64,000 nt of DNA from Nocardia cyriacigeorgica (GTDB lineage: Bacteria; Actinomycetota; Actinomycetes; Mycobacteriales; Mycobacteriaceae): contig NZ_JAAGVC010000003.1 in the NCBI RefSeq assembly GCF_010858045.1, positions 179,633 through 243,632 on the forward strand, read 5' to 3'. Positions within the stretch are counted from its first letter, which is position 1; each line of letters begins with the position of its first letter. The translations under genes and the position numbers were made by a program. Under the pieces are notes generated by a model. The model saw only the letters and a list, made by a program, of their open reading frames with translations. It was not told the DNA's origin and did no database searches. Of the stretch, positions 28,975 to 38,588 are shown in pieces.

Positions 28975-31900
28975 GTGTCTGATATCGCTATTGTCGGAAT
29001 CGGTTGCCGTTATGCGGGTGGCATCGATTCGCCGGAATCCTTCTGGGATTTCCTCGTCGGCAAGGGCGACGGCGTTGTCGATATTCCGGCCGAACGCTGG
29101 GATTACCGCCGCTACTACGACCCGGACCGCCGCACACCCGGCCGCATGTACACCAAACGTGCCGCTTTCATGACCGGTGACCCCTGGCAGTTCGATCCGG
29201 ACTTTTTCGGTATCTCCCCGCGTGAGGCCGCGGCCATGGATCCGCAGCAGCGGCTCATTCTGGAAGTCGCGTGGGAGGCGCTCGACGACGCGGGTATCGC
29301 GGGCACCATCGCGGGTGCGCCCATCGGCGTCTACATCGGCGCGTTCACCATGGATCAGCTGGCGGTCTCGATGGCAGGCGAGGCCCTGCCGTTCGTCGAC
29401 ATGCACACCGCCGTCGGAGCGTCCTACACGATGCTGTCCAATCGCATCGCCTACGCCCTGAACATGGTCGGCCCGGCGGTCACCGTGGATACCGCGTGCT
29501 CGTCGTCGCTGATCGCGGTGCACCTGGCCTGCCAGGCCCTCGACAGCGGCGATTGCGAGGTCGCGATGGCCGGCGGCGTCACCATGCTGTTGCAGCCCGA
29601 ACCGTTCGTGTCGATGTGCAAGGGCGGCTTCCTCGCCGCCGACGGCCGGTCCAAGCCCTTCGACGCCTCGGCCGATGGCTACGGCCGCGGCGAGGGCTCG
29701 GGCATGGTCGTGCTGAAGAAGCTCGAGGCCGCCGAACGCGACGGCGACCGCATCTATGCCGTCATCAAGGCCACCGGCGCCAACCAGGACGGCCGCACCA
29801 CCGCTATCACCGTGCCCAATGCCGATCTACAGGAGGAACTGGCCAAGAAGGTCACCCGCCGTGCCGGCCTGGCACCGCACGAGATCACCTACGTGGAGGC
29901 GCACGGCACCGGCACGCCGGTCGGTGATCCGCTGGAACTCCAGGCGATCGGACGCGCCTACGGCAAGGTCGAGGGCCGCACCGCTCCGCTCGGCGTCGGC
30001 TCGGTGAAGGCGCAGCTCGGACACACCGAGGCGGCCTCGGGTGTCGCGAGCATCATCAAATCGGCGCTGGCGATCTCGCATCGCACGATCGCACCGCAGG
30101 GCTGGCTGGACCAGCCCAACCCCGATATCCCGTTCGACGAGCTGAATGTGAAGATCCAGCTGGAGGCCGAACCGGTCGGCGCCGAGATCGAGCGAATGAC
30201 CGTGGCCGTCAACGGTTTCGGCTACGGCGGCACCAACGCGCACGCGATCTTGCAGGAATACCGCCCCGCCGCCACCACCGCCGAACGGGAGCCCGAGCAT
30301 TTCGGTGTGCTGCCGATCTCGGCGCGCAGCGAGCAGGCCGCCCGCGATCTGGCCAAGGGATTCGCCGAGCGCATCGCCGACGGCGCCGACCCGGGCCACC
30401 TCGCCGAGGCGGCGTGGACGCGGCGCCAGCACCACGCCTACCGCACCGCCCTGACCTTCGGTGACGACACCGAACTGGTGCGCGCACTGGTCGATTTCGC
30501 CTCCGGCGAGGGCCGCGGCGCCACGAAGGTGATTCCGCGCAAGACCGTCGAGCCGGTCTTCGTCTTCACCGGCATGGGTCCACAGTGGTGGGCCATGGGC
30601 CGGGAGTTGTTGCAGACTCCAGGAGCGTTCGCCGAGGAGGCGGCCCGGATCGACGCGGTCTTCCAGGAGATCTCCGGCTGGTCGATCATCGAGGAACTGC
30701 TGCGCCCGGAGGAGGAGTCGAAGGTCACCAGCACCGCGGTGGCCCAGCCGGCCAACTTCCTGGTGCAGGTGTCGCTGTTCGCGCTGCTGGCCGACCTCGG
30801 TGTGCGTCCGGCGGCAGTGGTCGGCCACAGTGTCGGCGAGGTGTCGGCGGCCTACGTCACCGGCATGTTGTCGCTGCACGACGCGCTGCTGGTGAGCTAC
30901 CACCGGGCACGCCTGCAGGCGAGCACCGCGGGGACCGGCGGCATGTTGGCCGTCGGCTTGGGGCCCGCGGCCGCCGCCGAACTCATCGACGGTGACGACC
31001 GTGTCGATATCGCCGCGATCAACAGCCCGAACGCCGTCACCCTCGCCGGTGCGGTCGAGCGCCTGGACGAGATCGCCGAACAGCTCACCGAGCAGGGCAC
31101 GTTCGCCAAACGGCTGCATGTGGAGGTCCCCTACCACAGCTATCTGATGGAGCCGATCCTCGACGAACTGCGTACGGTGCTGGCCGATCTGCGGCTGTCG
31201 GATCCGGTACTGCCGCTGTATTCGACCGTGACCGGTGAGCCGGTCACCAGCGGGGAGTGGGACGCGCGGTACTGGTGCGCGAATGTCCGTCAGCCGGTGC
31301 GTTTCGCCGACGCCGTCACCGCGCTGGTGGGCGCGGGCAGCCGGGTGTTCCTCGAGGTCGGTCCGCATCCGGTGCTCGGCGCCAATATCCGCGAGATCCT
31401 GATCGGTGCGGGCGAGACCGGCACCAGCATCGCCACCCTCAGCCGCAAGCAGTCCGACTCCGAGAGCATCCGCCAGACCATCGGCGGCCTGTATACCGCG
31501 GGCGTGCTCGATATCGATGGCCTGTTCGCGGGCCGCCCGGCGACCCCGCACATCGATCTGCCGCGCTATCCCTGGCAGCGCACCCTGCTGCACAACGAGC
31601 TGCCCGGCCTCACTCAGCGCAAGTACGGCACCCCTGGCGGCTACCCGATGCTCGGCGATCCCGATCTGATGGATCCCGCGACCTGGACGGTCCAGTTGAG
31701 CCTGGCCGCGCTGCCGTGGCTGGACGACCATGTGGTGGGCGGCGCGCGCATCCTGCCCGGCGCGGCCTACCTCGACGCCGCGCTGAGTGCCGCAGCGCTG
31801 CGGCACGAGGCGGCGACGGTCGCCGTCGAAGACGTGCGTTTCGTGGCGCCGCTGATCATCGCCGACGGCGCGGCGCCGGTGGTCGAGTTCACGGTGGAGG

Positions 31901-34900
31901 AATCCACCCAGCGGTTCACCATCCGCTCGCGCGGTGCCGCCGAATCGGCCTGGACCATCAACGCGCTCGGGCGTCTGGTCGCGGGCACATTCGAACCGTC
32001 GAAGGTGGAACTACCCGACGCGGCCGGCATGCTCGGGATCGATCCCGCCGCCTTCTACGCCGGTCTCGCCGAACGCGGACTCGCCTACGGGCCTGCCTTC
32101 CAGCGCGCCACCTCGGTGCGGATCGCCGACTCCACCGTGCTGGCCACCCTGGACGGCAGCATCGCCCGCGACTCCGGCCATCTCGCGCACCCGTGCGTGG
32201 TGGACGCGGCCTTGCAGAGTGTGGCGGCGCTGCTGGCCGGAACCGTGAATTCGCAGGACGGCGCCATGGTTCCGGTGGGCGTCGACGGCGTACGCGCCTT
32301 CGCCAGGATCCCGGACCAGGTGATCGTGGTCGCCCGCCTCGACACCGACGGCGAACCCACCGCCGATATCGATCTGCTCGACGCCGAGCACAACCTGGTG
32401 ATGCGCATCGCCGGGATGCGCTTCGGGTCGATCACACCGGGACGCAGTGCGCTGCAACGGATGACCGACTTCTTCTACGAAGACCGCTGGGAGATGCGCG
32501 ATCCGGTGGATCGCAGCGGGCTGCCCGCGCCGGAAACCGCGTTCACCCTCGTCATCGAACTGGGTTCACAGGTGAGCGAGCGGGCACGCCAGGTGGCGGG
32601 CACCGCGCTGCGTTCCGAGATCGTCACCGTCGGCGATCCGGCGCGCGCGGATCTGGAGAACGCGATGCTCGAGCGGGTGCGCGCGGCGGCGGCCGTCGAC
32701 GGGGTCGAGCGCGTGCACGTGGTGATCGTGGCCGGTTCGGAATACTCCGACATGGACAATCTGTGGACGCTGCGCAGGCTCGCGGTGATGCTCGAGGGCT
32801 TCCTCGAGGACTGGCTCGACCAGCGCAAGGCCGAGGTGTCGATCATCGGTGACGGGTCCATCCACCTCACCCTCGTCACCGAACATGCCTTCGCCCATCC
32901 GCAGGACGCGGTGCCGCCGAACCCGAGCCATGCCGCGCTGGCCGGTGCCCGCCGGGTGCTGCTGAACGAACAGCCGCGGCTGCGCTGGCGGCTGGTCGAC
33001 GTCGACGCCGAGACCGGTGACGCGGAGTTGGCCGCCGAGCTCGCCATCGGCGGCGCCTTCACCTACGACCACTCCGATGAGGTCTTCCTGCGCAACGGCC
33101 TGCGCTGGGTGACGGTGGTCGAGGCCTCACTACCCGGCCGGCTCGAAGCCATGGACGAGGCGGTGCCGCTGGCGGACCCGGAGGCCAACTTCACCCTGGA
33201 ATTGCCGAAATCGCGGGTGCTGTCCCGGTTGGGCTGGCGGCGCTGCGATCGGCGCGAGCCCGGGCCGAACGAGGTCGAGATCCGGATCCGGGCGGTCGGA
33301 CTCAATTACAAGGACCCGCTGAAGGTGATCGGTGTGCTCACCGAGCGCGAACTGGCGGGCACCTTCTTCGGCACCACGCCGGGTATGGAAGGCATCGGCA
33401 CCGTGGTCCGGGTCGGGTCGCAGGTGCAGCATGTGGCCGTGGGCGATCAGGTCAGCCTCGGATCCAAGGGCATGATCAGCCGCTTCCACACCACCGACGC
33501 CGATCTGGTGCGCAGACTGGCCCCGGATGTGAATCCGGCGCACTGCACCAACGCGACCGCCTTCGCCACCGCCGAGCATTCGCTGCTGGAGCTGGCGCGG
33601 GTGCAGCCGGGGGAGACGGTGCTGGTGCACGGCGCCGCCGGCGGTGTCGGTGCGGCCGCGGTGCAGATCGCCAAGGCGCACGGCGCGCGGGTGATCGGCA
33701 CGGCGAGCGCCGATGAGCGGCGCGCCTACGTGCTGTCGCAGGGCGCCGACCATGTGCTGAACTCGCGGGCGCTGAACTTCGTCGACGATGTGCTCGGCCT
33801 GACCGATGGTCGCGGCGCCGATGTGATCATCTCCTCGGCACCCGGTGAGATCCTGCGCCAGAACTTCAAGGCCATCGCGGAATTCGGGCGCATCGTCGAG
33901 GTCGGCAAGGCCGACATCTACACCGGCGGCATGCTCGACCTGCGCCATTTCGACAAGAACGTCTCCTACCACTCGATGGACCTGGACCGGATGCTGGCGC
34001 TGCGCCGCCACGCCACCGTCGAACTGGTGCAGCGCAGCTACACCACCATCGCGGCCGGCACCTATCGGCCGCTGCCGTACGAGTCCTACGGGACGGCCGA
34101 GGTGGCCAAGGCGTTCGAGGAGGTCGCGCGGTCGAGCAAGATCGGCCGAGTGGCGCTGAACCTGGAAGACGAGGCGCCGCTGGTGCGTCCGCAGATCCCC
34201 GAGGTCGTCATCGACCCGGCGGGCCAGTACCTGATCACCGGTGGTTTCGGTGCCTTCGGCCTGGCCATGGGACGGTGGCTGGTGGGTAAGGGCGCCACCC
34301 GGTTGACGCTGCTCGGGCGCAGTGGTGCCACCACCGAGGCGGCCAGGCAGCAGCTGGCGATCTGGCAGGACAAGGGCGTGCAGGTCAGCACCGAACGCGT
34401 CGACGTCACCGACCCGGAGGCCATCGCCGCCGTCATCGCGCGGGCGCACACCCCTGAGCACCCGCTGCGCGGGGTCTTCCACACCGCCGGTGTGGTGGAC
34501 GACAAGCGCATCTCGGTGATGGATCGTGACAGCCTCGCCTCGGTGTTCCGGCCCAAGGTCGACGGCGTGCGCGCGCTGCTGCACGGGCTCACCGCCGCGG
34601 GCGCCGAACTGGATCTGTTCATCCTCTTCTCCTCCGGCAGCGCGATCTTCGGTGGCGTGGGCCAATATGCCTACACCGCGGCGAATCTCAGCCTGCAGGC
34701 CGTGGCGGATGTGGTGGTGCGCAAGGGCGGCAAGGCGCTGGCCGTGGGCTGGGGGCACATGTCCGGTGGCGGTATGGCCGCCGCGGACGAGAATCTGGCG
34801 CGCTACCTGCGCAATACCGGCTTCGACTCCATCGACATGGACGAGGGCACCGAGTATCTGGAAGAAGCGCTCAAACTGGGCCTGCACCACTACGGTGCGA

Positions 34901-35358
34901 TCTTCCCGATCGACTGGGGCAAGGTCGACGCCACCGCGCCGTTCTTCGGGATGACCGGCCGGGTGGAGGCTCAGATCGCCGCCGCGGCCAAGGACGATTC
35001 GGCCGCCGCGCAGCTGGCCGCCGCGCTGCGCGAGCTCGACGAGGGCAAACGCAACGAGGTGGTCGCGCACATGCTCGCCGAACAGCTCGCCTCGGTGATG
35101 GGTGTGGCAGCCGAATCCATCGACCTGACGGTGCCGGTGCCGGAGCTCGGTCTCGACTCGCTGATGGCGGTGGAGTTCGGCGCGCTGATCACCAAATCGC
35201 TCGGCGTCGACATGGCCTCGCTGCAGATGGGCCGCACCTTCACCCTGGAACAGGCCGGCGCGAAGGTGGCCGCGTACCTGGTCGAGGGCAGCCCGACGGC
35301 GCCGGCCGCGATCACCGCGCCGGCGCAGGCAGAGCTGAAGGCGGAGGTGAACGCATGA
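28975..35358 (+). CDS. Single-module fully reducing type I polyketide synthase (KS-AT-DH-ER-KR-ACP)
   Basis: Protein of 2127 residues, the size of mycocerosic-acid-type iterative synthases. KS about 1-425 with Cys175 in DTACSSS and EAHGTGT and GHTEAASG histidines. AT about 525-840 with GHSVGE near residue 616 and a VPYHS loop in place of HAFH, suggesting malonyl or an unusual extender. DH about 905-1160 with HVVGGARILP. ER about 1440-1740 with NYKDP and HGAAGGVGAA. KR about 1750-1945 with TGGFGAFG and YTAAN. ACP with the phosphopantetheine Ser2062 in GLDSLMAVE. There is no thioesterase. GTG at 28975 follows GAGGAG. Its stop overlaps the oxoamine synthase start by ATGA, so off-loading by that enzyme is likely. 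The product is probably a reduced long acyl chain; chain length is unknown. Confidence 0.93.
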   Translation: MSDIAIVGIGCRYAGGIDSPESFWDFLVGKGDGVVDIPAERWDYRRYYDPDRRTPGRMYTKRAAFMTGDPWQFDPDFFGISPREAAAMDPQQRLILEVAWEALDDAGIAGTIAGAPIGVYIGAFTMDQLAVSMAGEALPFVDMHTAVGASYTMLSNRIAYALNMVGPAVTVDTACSSSLIAVHLACQALDSGDCEVAMAGGVTMLLQPEPFVSMCKGGFLAADGRSKPFDASADGYGRGEGSGMVVLKKLEAAERDGDRIYAVIKATGANQDGRTTAITVPNADLQEELAKKVTRRAGLAPHEITYVEAHGTGTPVGDPLELQAIGRAYGKVEGRTAPLGVGSVKAQLGHTEAASGVASIIKSALAISHRTIAPQGWLDQPNPDIPFDELNVKIQLEAEPVGAEIERMTVAVNGFGYGGTNAHAILQEYRPAATTAEREPEHFGVLPISARSEQAARDLAKGFAERIADGADPGHLAEAAWTRRQHHAYRTALTFGDDTELVRALVDFASGEGRGATKVIPRKTVEPVFVFTGMGPQWWAMGRELLQTPGAFAEEAARIDAVFQEISGWSIIEELLRPEEESKVTSTAVAQPANFLVQVSLFALLADLGVRPAAVVGHSVGEVSAAYVTGMLSLHDALLVSYHRARLQASTAGTGGMLAVGLGPAAAAELIDGDDRVDIAAINSPNAVTLAGAVERLDEIAEQLTEQGTFAKRLHVEVPYHSYLMEPILDELRTVLADLRLSDPVLPLYSTVTGEPVTSGEWDARYWCANVRQPVRFADAVTALVGAGSRVFLEVGPHPVLGANIREILIGAGETGTSIATLSRKQSDSESIRQTIGGLYTAGVLDIDGLFAGRPATPHIDLPRYPWQRTLLHNELPGLTQRKYGTPGGYPMLGDPDLMDPATWTVQLSLAALPWLDDHVVGGARILPGAAYLDAALSAAALRHEAATVAVEDVRFVAPLIIADGAAPVVEFTVEESTQRFTIRSRGAAESAWTINALGRLVAGTFEPSKVELPDAAGMLGIDPAAFYAGLAERGLAYGPAFQRATSVRIADSTVLATLDGSIARDSGHLAHPCVVDAALQSVAALLAGTVNSQDGAMVPVGVDGVRAFARIPDQVIVVARLDTDGEPTADIDLLDAEHNLVMRIAGMRFGSITPGRSALQRMTDFFYEDRWEMRDPVDRSGLPAPETAFTLVIELGSQVSERARQVAGTALRSEIVTVGDPARADLENAMLERVRAAAAVDGVERVHVVIVAGSEYSDMDNLWTLRRLAVMLEGFLEDWLDQRKAEVSIIGDGSIHLTLVTEHAFAHPQDAVPPNPSHAALAGARRVLLNEQPRLRWRLVDVDAETGDAELAAELAIGGAFTYDHSDEVFLRNGLRWVTVVEASLPGRLEAMDEAVPLADPEANFTLELPKSRVLSRLGWRRCDRREPGPNEVEIRIRAVGLNYKDPLKVIGVLTERELAGTFFGTTPGMEGIGTVVRVGSQVQHVAVGDQVSLGSKGMISRFHTTDADLVRRLAPDVNPAHCTNATAFATAEHSLLELARVQPGETVLVHGAAGGVGAAAVQIAKAHGARVIGTASADERRAYVLSQGADHVLNSRALNFVDDVLGLTDGRGADVIISSAPGEILRQNFKAIAEFGRIVEVGKADIYTGGMLDLRHFDKNVSYHSMDLDRMLALRRHATVELVQRSYTTIAAGTYRPLPYESYGTAEVAKAFEEVARSSKIGRVALNLEDEAPLVRPQIPEVVIDPAGQYLITGGFGAFGLAMGRWLVGKGATRLTLLGRSGATTEAARQQLAIWQDKGVQVSTERVDVTDPEAIAAVIARAHTPEHPLRGVFHTAGVVDDKRISVMDRDSLASVFRPKVDGVRALLHGLTAAGAELDLFILFSSGSAIFGGVGQYAYTAANLSLQAVADVVVRKGGKALAVGWGHMSGGGMAAADENLARYLRNTGFDSIDMDEGTEYLEEALKLGLHHYGAIFPIDWGKVDATAPFFGMTGRVEAQIAAAAKDDSAAAQLAAALRELDEGKRNEVVAHMLAEQLASVMGVAAESIDLTVPVPELGLDSLMAVEFGALITKSLGVDMASLQMGRTFTLEQAGAKVAAYLVEGSPTAPAAITAPAQAELKAEVNA

Positions 35359-36764
35359 CCGAGTCGGCCCGCGAGCTGGCCCGAAAACTGCTGTCCGGCA
35401 CCGGGTCCGCACCAGGCTCCGCGTCCGGTCCGGTCGCCGCGCGTCCCGCCCCGGCCCGGCCCGCCGCGACGGGCGGCGTGTCCGCCCCGCGAAAGCGCCG
35501 CGGCCCCGGCCGGCAGTTCGCCGATCATCCCGAGGTGGCGGCCATGGTGGCGCGCCGGGCGGCCATCGCCGGACTCTACGAGCAGACCGGCATGCCCAAC
35601 CCGCTGTTCCTGCCGCGCACCGGCGCCAACGACGCCACCATGCGTGTCGGCGACCGGGAGCTGGTGAACTTCAGCGCCTACAACTACTTGGGGCTGGCGA
35701 ACCATCCCCGGGTGGTCGCCGGCGCCAAGGCTGCGCTGGACCGCTACGGCGCCTCGGCGTCGGCCAGCCGCATCCTGGCCGGTGAGATCGCGCTCTACGG
35801 CGAACTCGAACAGCGGCTGGCGGACTGGTACGGCGTCGGCGACGCCATGATCACCACCAGCGGCTACCTCACCAATGCCGGTGTGCTCGGGTTCCTGATG
35901 GGCGACGGTGACGTCGCGGTCTGTGACGCCCTGATCCACGGCAGTGTCATCTCCGGCACCCAGTGGGCCGGCTGCCGCCGGATCACCTTCCGCCACAACG
36001 ACCCCGAAGCGCTGCGGTCGGTGCTGCGGATGTCGCGCTCCGGGTTCGACCGGGCGCTGGTGGTGGTGGAAGGCCACTACAGCATGGACGGCACTGTCGG
36101 CCGGGTGAACGAGATGGCCGATATCGCACGCGAATACGACTGCGCGGTCATGGTGGACGAGGCGCATTCGCTCGGTGTGTTCGGCGCGCGCGGACGCGGC
36201 ATCCGGGAGCATTACTCGATGGCCGGTGCGGATGTCGACATCTGGATGGGCACGCTGTCCAAGGCGCTGGGCAGCGTCGGTGGCTTCATCGCGGGCGACG
36301 CCGACCTCATCGGTGCGATGAAAGCCGCCGCACCCGGGGTCGCGATGCTCACCGGCGGTCCGGCGCCCTCGGCGGTCGGCGCCGCCCTCGCGGCCCTCGA
36401 CGTGCTCGACGACGAGCCGGAGCGGCTGACCAGGCTGTGGTCGAATGCGAAGCGGTTCACCGCATTACTGACCGAACGCGGCATCGATCTGGGTGATTCG
36501 CAGGGGACGCCGATCTGTCCGGTGATCGTGCCCGGCGAGATCCGCTCCGGGTTCGTCGCCTCCTCGCTGTTGCAGCGCGGGGTGTACGCGGGCAATATCT
36601 CCGCGCCCGCGGTCCCGGCGGGGCAGGAGCGGCTGCGCTTTTTCGTCACCTCCGAACACACCGACGAGCAGCTCGCCGGCACCGCGGATCTGCTGGCCGA
36701 GGCGATCGCTGCGGCCGAGCACGTGCCGGATCCCACAGCACCGAGCGAGAGGACGGCCCGATGA
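35355..36764 (+). CDS. Alpha-oxoamine synthase (8-amino-7-oxononanoate synthase family)
   Basis: PLP enzyme of 469 residues, about 70 longer than usual BioF/KBL. Residues 1-55 are a Pro/Ala/Gly-rich, basic extension; the catalytic core follows from about 60. The pyridoxal lysine is K303 in GTLSKALGS; DEAHSLG holds the cofactor Asp, and FSAYNYLGL is the family N-motif. This family condenses an acyl thioester with an amino acid, with loss of CO2. It overlaps the PKS stop and its own stop overlaps the next gene, so all three are made together. It most likely condenses the PKS acyl-ACP with glycine, alanine or serine. It is not next to other biotin genes, so a role in biotin synthesis is unlikely. 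Confidence 0.9.
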   Translation: MTESARELARKLLSGTGSAPGSASGPVAARPAPARPAATGGVSAPRKRRGPGRQFADHPEVAAMVARRAAIAGLYEQTGMPNPLFLPRTGANDATMRVGDRELVNFSAYNYLGLANHPRVVAGAKAALDRYGASASASRILAGEIALYGELEQRLADWYGVGDAMITTSGYLTNAGVLGFLMGDGDVAVCDALIHGSVISGTQWAGCRRITFRHNDPEALRSVLRMSRSGFDRALVVVEGHYSMDGTVGRVNEMADIAREYDCAVMVDEAHSLGVFGARGRGIREHYSMAGADVDIWMGTLSKALGSVGGFIAGDADLIGAMKAAAPGVAMLTGGPAPSAVGAALAALDVLDDEPERLTRLWSNAKRFTALLTERGIDLGDSQGTPICPVIVPGEIRSGFVASSLLQRGVYAGNISAPAVPAGQERLRFFVTSEHTDEQLAGTADLLAEAIAAAEHVPDPTAPSERTAR

Positions 36765-37834
36765 CCGAGCGGATCGAGTTGGGGTGGTCGCGGCCGGGCA
36801 GTCCGCGACTGCGTAACCCCTTGCCGTGGCGGTTCAGTCCGCCCAATGCCGAGATCGTGGTGCCGGTGTTGCACCACCTCACCATTCTCGGTCCATGGAC
36901 CATGCTGGTGAACAACATTCACCTGCTGGCCATCGCGCATCCGATCCTGCCCATCGCCGACTGGGAACTCATCGCGCTGCGCGGCAGCTGGAACTGCGGC
37001 GGCCGGTTCGAATGGCAGAACCACGTCCTGACTGCCAAAGTGCTGCGCAAGGACGCCGATTACCTGGTCGCGATCAAGGACGGTCCCTCGGCGCCGCTGT
37101 GGAACGACCGGCAGGCCGCCATCCTCACCGCCGTCGACGAACTGCACGAGGATCAGCTCATCACCGAGGCGACCAAAGAATGGCTGCTGCGCCACCTGTC
37201 GCCGCGCCAGTACCGCGAGTTGTACTCGGTGGGCGCGATGTACGAGGTGCTGGCCATGGTCAACAACTTCTGCCCGCCCGGGGAGTTGTTCGATCTCGAA
37301 CCGCGCGCCGCCCGCCGCTCGCCCGCCCGGCCGCGCCGTCCGCGCAAAGATCGCCCGCTGGCCCCGGCGCCCGCCGAGATCACCACCGCCACCCCGCCGT
37401 CGCGCCCGCACATCTGGGTGCCGCACGATCCGGAGATCACCGCGGAGTTCGCGCTGAACCATCCGTGGACGGCGGCGATCGTTCGCCGCATCGACGGTGT
37501 GGCCGCACGGCGGATGAAGCTCGCGGCCGCCGAACGGGAACTGGCCGTCCAGCGCATGCTGTGGCGCGTAGGCCCGATCGGTGAATGGTCTATGCGCTCG
37601 GCCGCCCACCCGGAAACAGCCGCCCTCGTCGCGGCGGGGCCGGACGGCCCGGATGCGAGCCCGGCCCAGTCCGCGCTCATGCGCGCGGTCGACGAACTGG
37701 ACACCGAGTACTTCATCAGCGATGACACCTGGGCGCGGTTGCGTCGCCATTTCTCGGTGAAGCAGCTGCTCGAGCTCGTGCCGCTGGTGGGCAACTACCG
37801 GGTGTACGCCGCGATCATGAACAACCGCGGCTGA
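36761..37834 (+). CDS. Tandem carboxymuconolactone-decarboxylase-like protein with degenerate second domain
   Basis: Protein of 357 residues made of two related halves. Residues about 15-185 are a carboxymuconolactone decarboxylase-like domain with WELIALRGSWNCGGRFEWQNH: an E, Cys and His spaced as in the AhpD/CMD fold. A basic Pro/Arg linker covers about 187-220. Residues about 225-355 repeat the pattern (RELAVQRMLWRVGPIGEW and TWARLRRHFSVKQLLELVP), but the Cys is Val and the His is lost. The ATG at 36761 overlaps the oxoamine synthase stop (ATGA). Redox or dehydration chemistry on the aminoketone is possible; it could also be structural. Confidence 0.78.
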   Translation: MTERIELGWSRPGSPRLRNPLPWRFSPPNAEIVVPVLHHLTILGPWTMLVNNIHLLAIAHPILPIADWELIALRGSWNCGGRFEWQNHVLTAKVLRKDADYLVAIKDGPSAPLWNDRQAAILTAVDELHEDQLITEATKEWLLRHLSPRQYRELYSVGAMYEVLAMVNNFCPPGELFDLEPRAARRSPARPRRPRKDRPLAPAPAEITTATPPSRPHIWVPHDPEITAEFALNHPWTAAIVRRIDGVAARRMKLAAAERELAVQRMLWRVGPIGEWSMRSAAHPETAALVAAGPDGPDASPAQSALMRAVDELDTEYFISDDTWARLRRHFSVKQLLELVPLVGNYRVYAAIMNNRG

Positions 37835-37852
37835 CCCGCTCACCGGTCCGGA

Positions 37853-37883
37853 ATACCGCTTCGACCTCGTCGAGCGGTATAAA
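37853..37883. promoter_or_regulatory. TetR operator overlapping a -10 box
   Basis: Perfect 8-bp inverted repeat ATACCGCT (37853-37860) and AGCGGTAT (37873-37880) with a 12-base spacer. The right arm runs into TATAAA (37878-37883), a good -10 placed about six bases before the ATG of the TetR gene, which suggests a leaderless message under autorepression. Confidence 0.65.
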
Positions 37884-37889
37884 TGCTGC

Positions 37890-38573
37890 ATGGGAGACCA
37901 GCTCACCGAAGCCGATGGGGCCGACGCGCCGTCGATGGCGCGTACCTCTCTGCTGCGTGAGCTGCCTGCCACCCAGCGCGGTCTGCGCACGCGTGCGGCG
38001 CTGGTCGCGGCGGCGCGGGAGGTGTTCGAACGCAATGGCTACCTCGAAACCCGGCTGATCGATATCACCCAGGCCGCCAACTGCTCCTCGGGCACCTTCT
38101 ACACCTATTTCGCGAGCAAGGAAGAGATCTTCGCGGCGGTGCTCGAGGTGGCGCAGGAGGACATGATGCACCCCGGCATGCCGCACGTGCCGGAGGACGA
38201 CGACCCCGCCGCCATCGTCGAGGCGAGCAACCGCGCCTATTTCGAGGCCTACCAGCGCAATGCCAAGCTGATGGCGCTACTGGAACAGGTCGCGAACATC
38301 GATTCCGAGTTCGCCGAATTGCGGCAGCGTCGCGCCGACGCGTTCATCCAGCGCAATGCCCGCAGCATCGCCGATCTGCAACGACGCGGGCTGGCCGACG
38401 CCGATCTCGACCCGCTGCTCGCCTCACGGGCGCTGTCGGGCATGGTCAGCAGGCTGGCCTTCGGCCATTTCGTCACCATGGCCGAGCAGGGCGCCGACGC
38501 GTCGATCGATGAGCTGACCTTCACCGCGACGCGGCTGTGGGTCAACGCCCTGCGCCTTCCCGCCGAGCAGTAG
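37890..38573 (+). CDS. TetR-family regulator adjoining the PKS operon
   Basis: Protein of 227 residues. The helix-turn-helix covers about 35-80 (LVAAAREVFERNGYLETRL then CSSGTFYTYFASKEEIF), and the rest is an all-helical ligand domain. An N-terminal arm of about 25 residues precedes the first helix. The ATG at 37890 has no ribosome site but lies just after a TATAAA box. It starts 55 bases after the CMD-like gene, on the same strand. Regulation of the PKS operon and of itself is inferred from position. Confidence 0.85.
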   Translation: MGDQLTEADGADAPSMARTSLLRELPATQRGLRTRAALVAAAREVFERNGYLETRLIDITQAANCSSGTFYTYFASKEEIFAAVLEVAQEDMMHPGMPHVPEDDDPAAIVEASNRAYFEAYQRNAKLMALLEQVANIDSEFAELRQRRADAFIQRNARSIADLQRRGLADADLDPLLASRALSGMVSRLAFGHFVTMAEQGADASIDELTFTATRLWVNALRLPAEQ

Positions 38574-38588
38574 GACCGAGCAGTAAGG

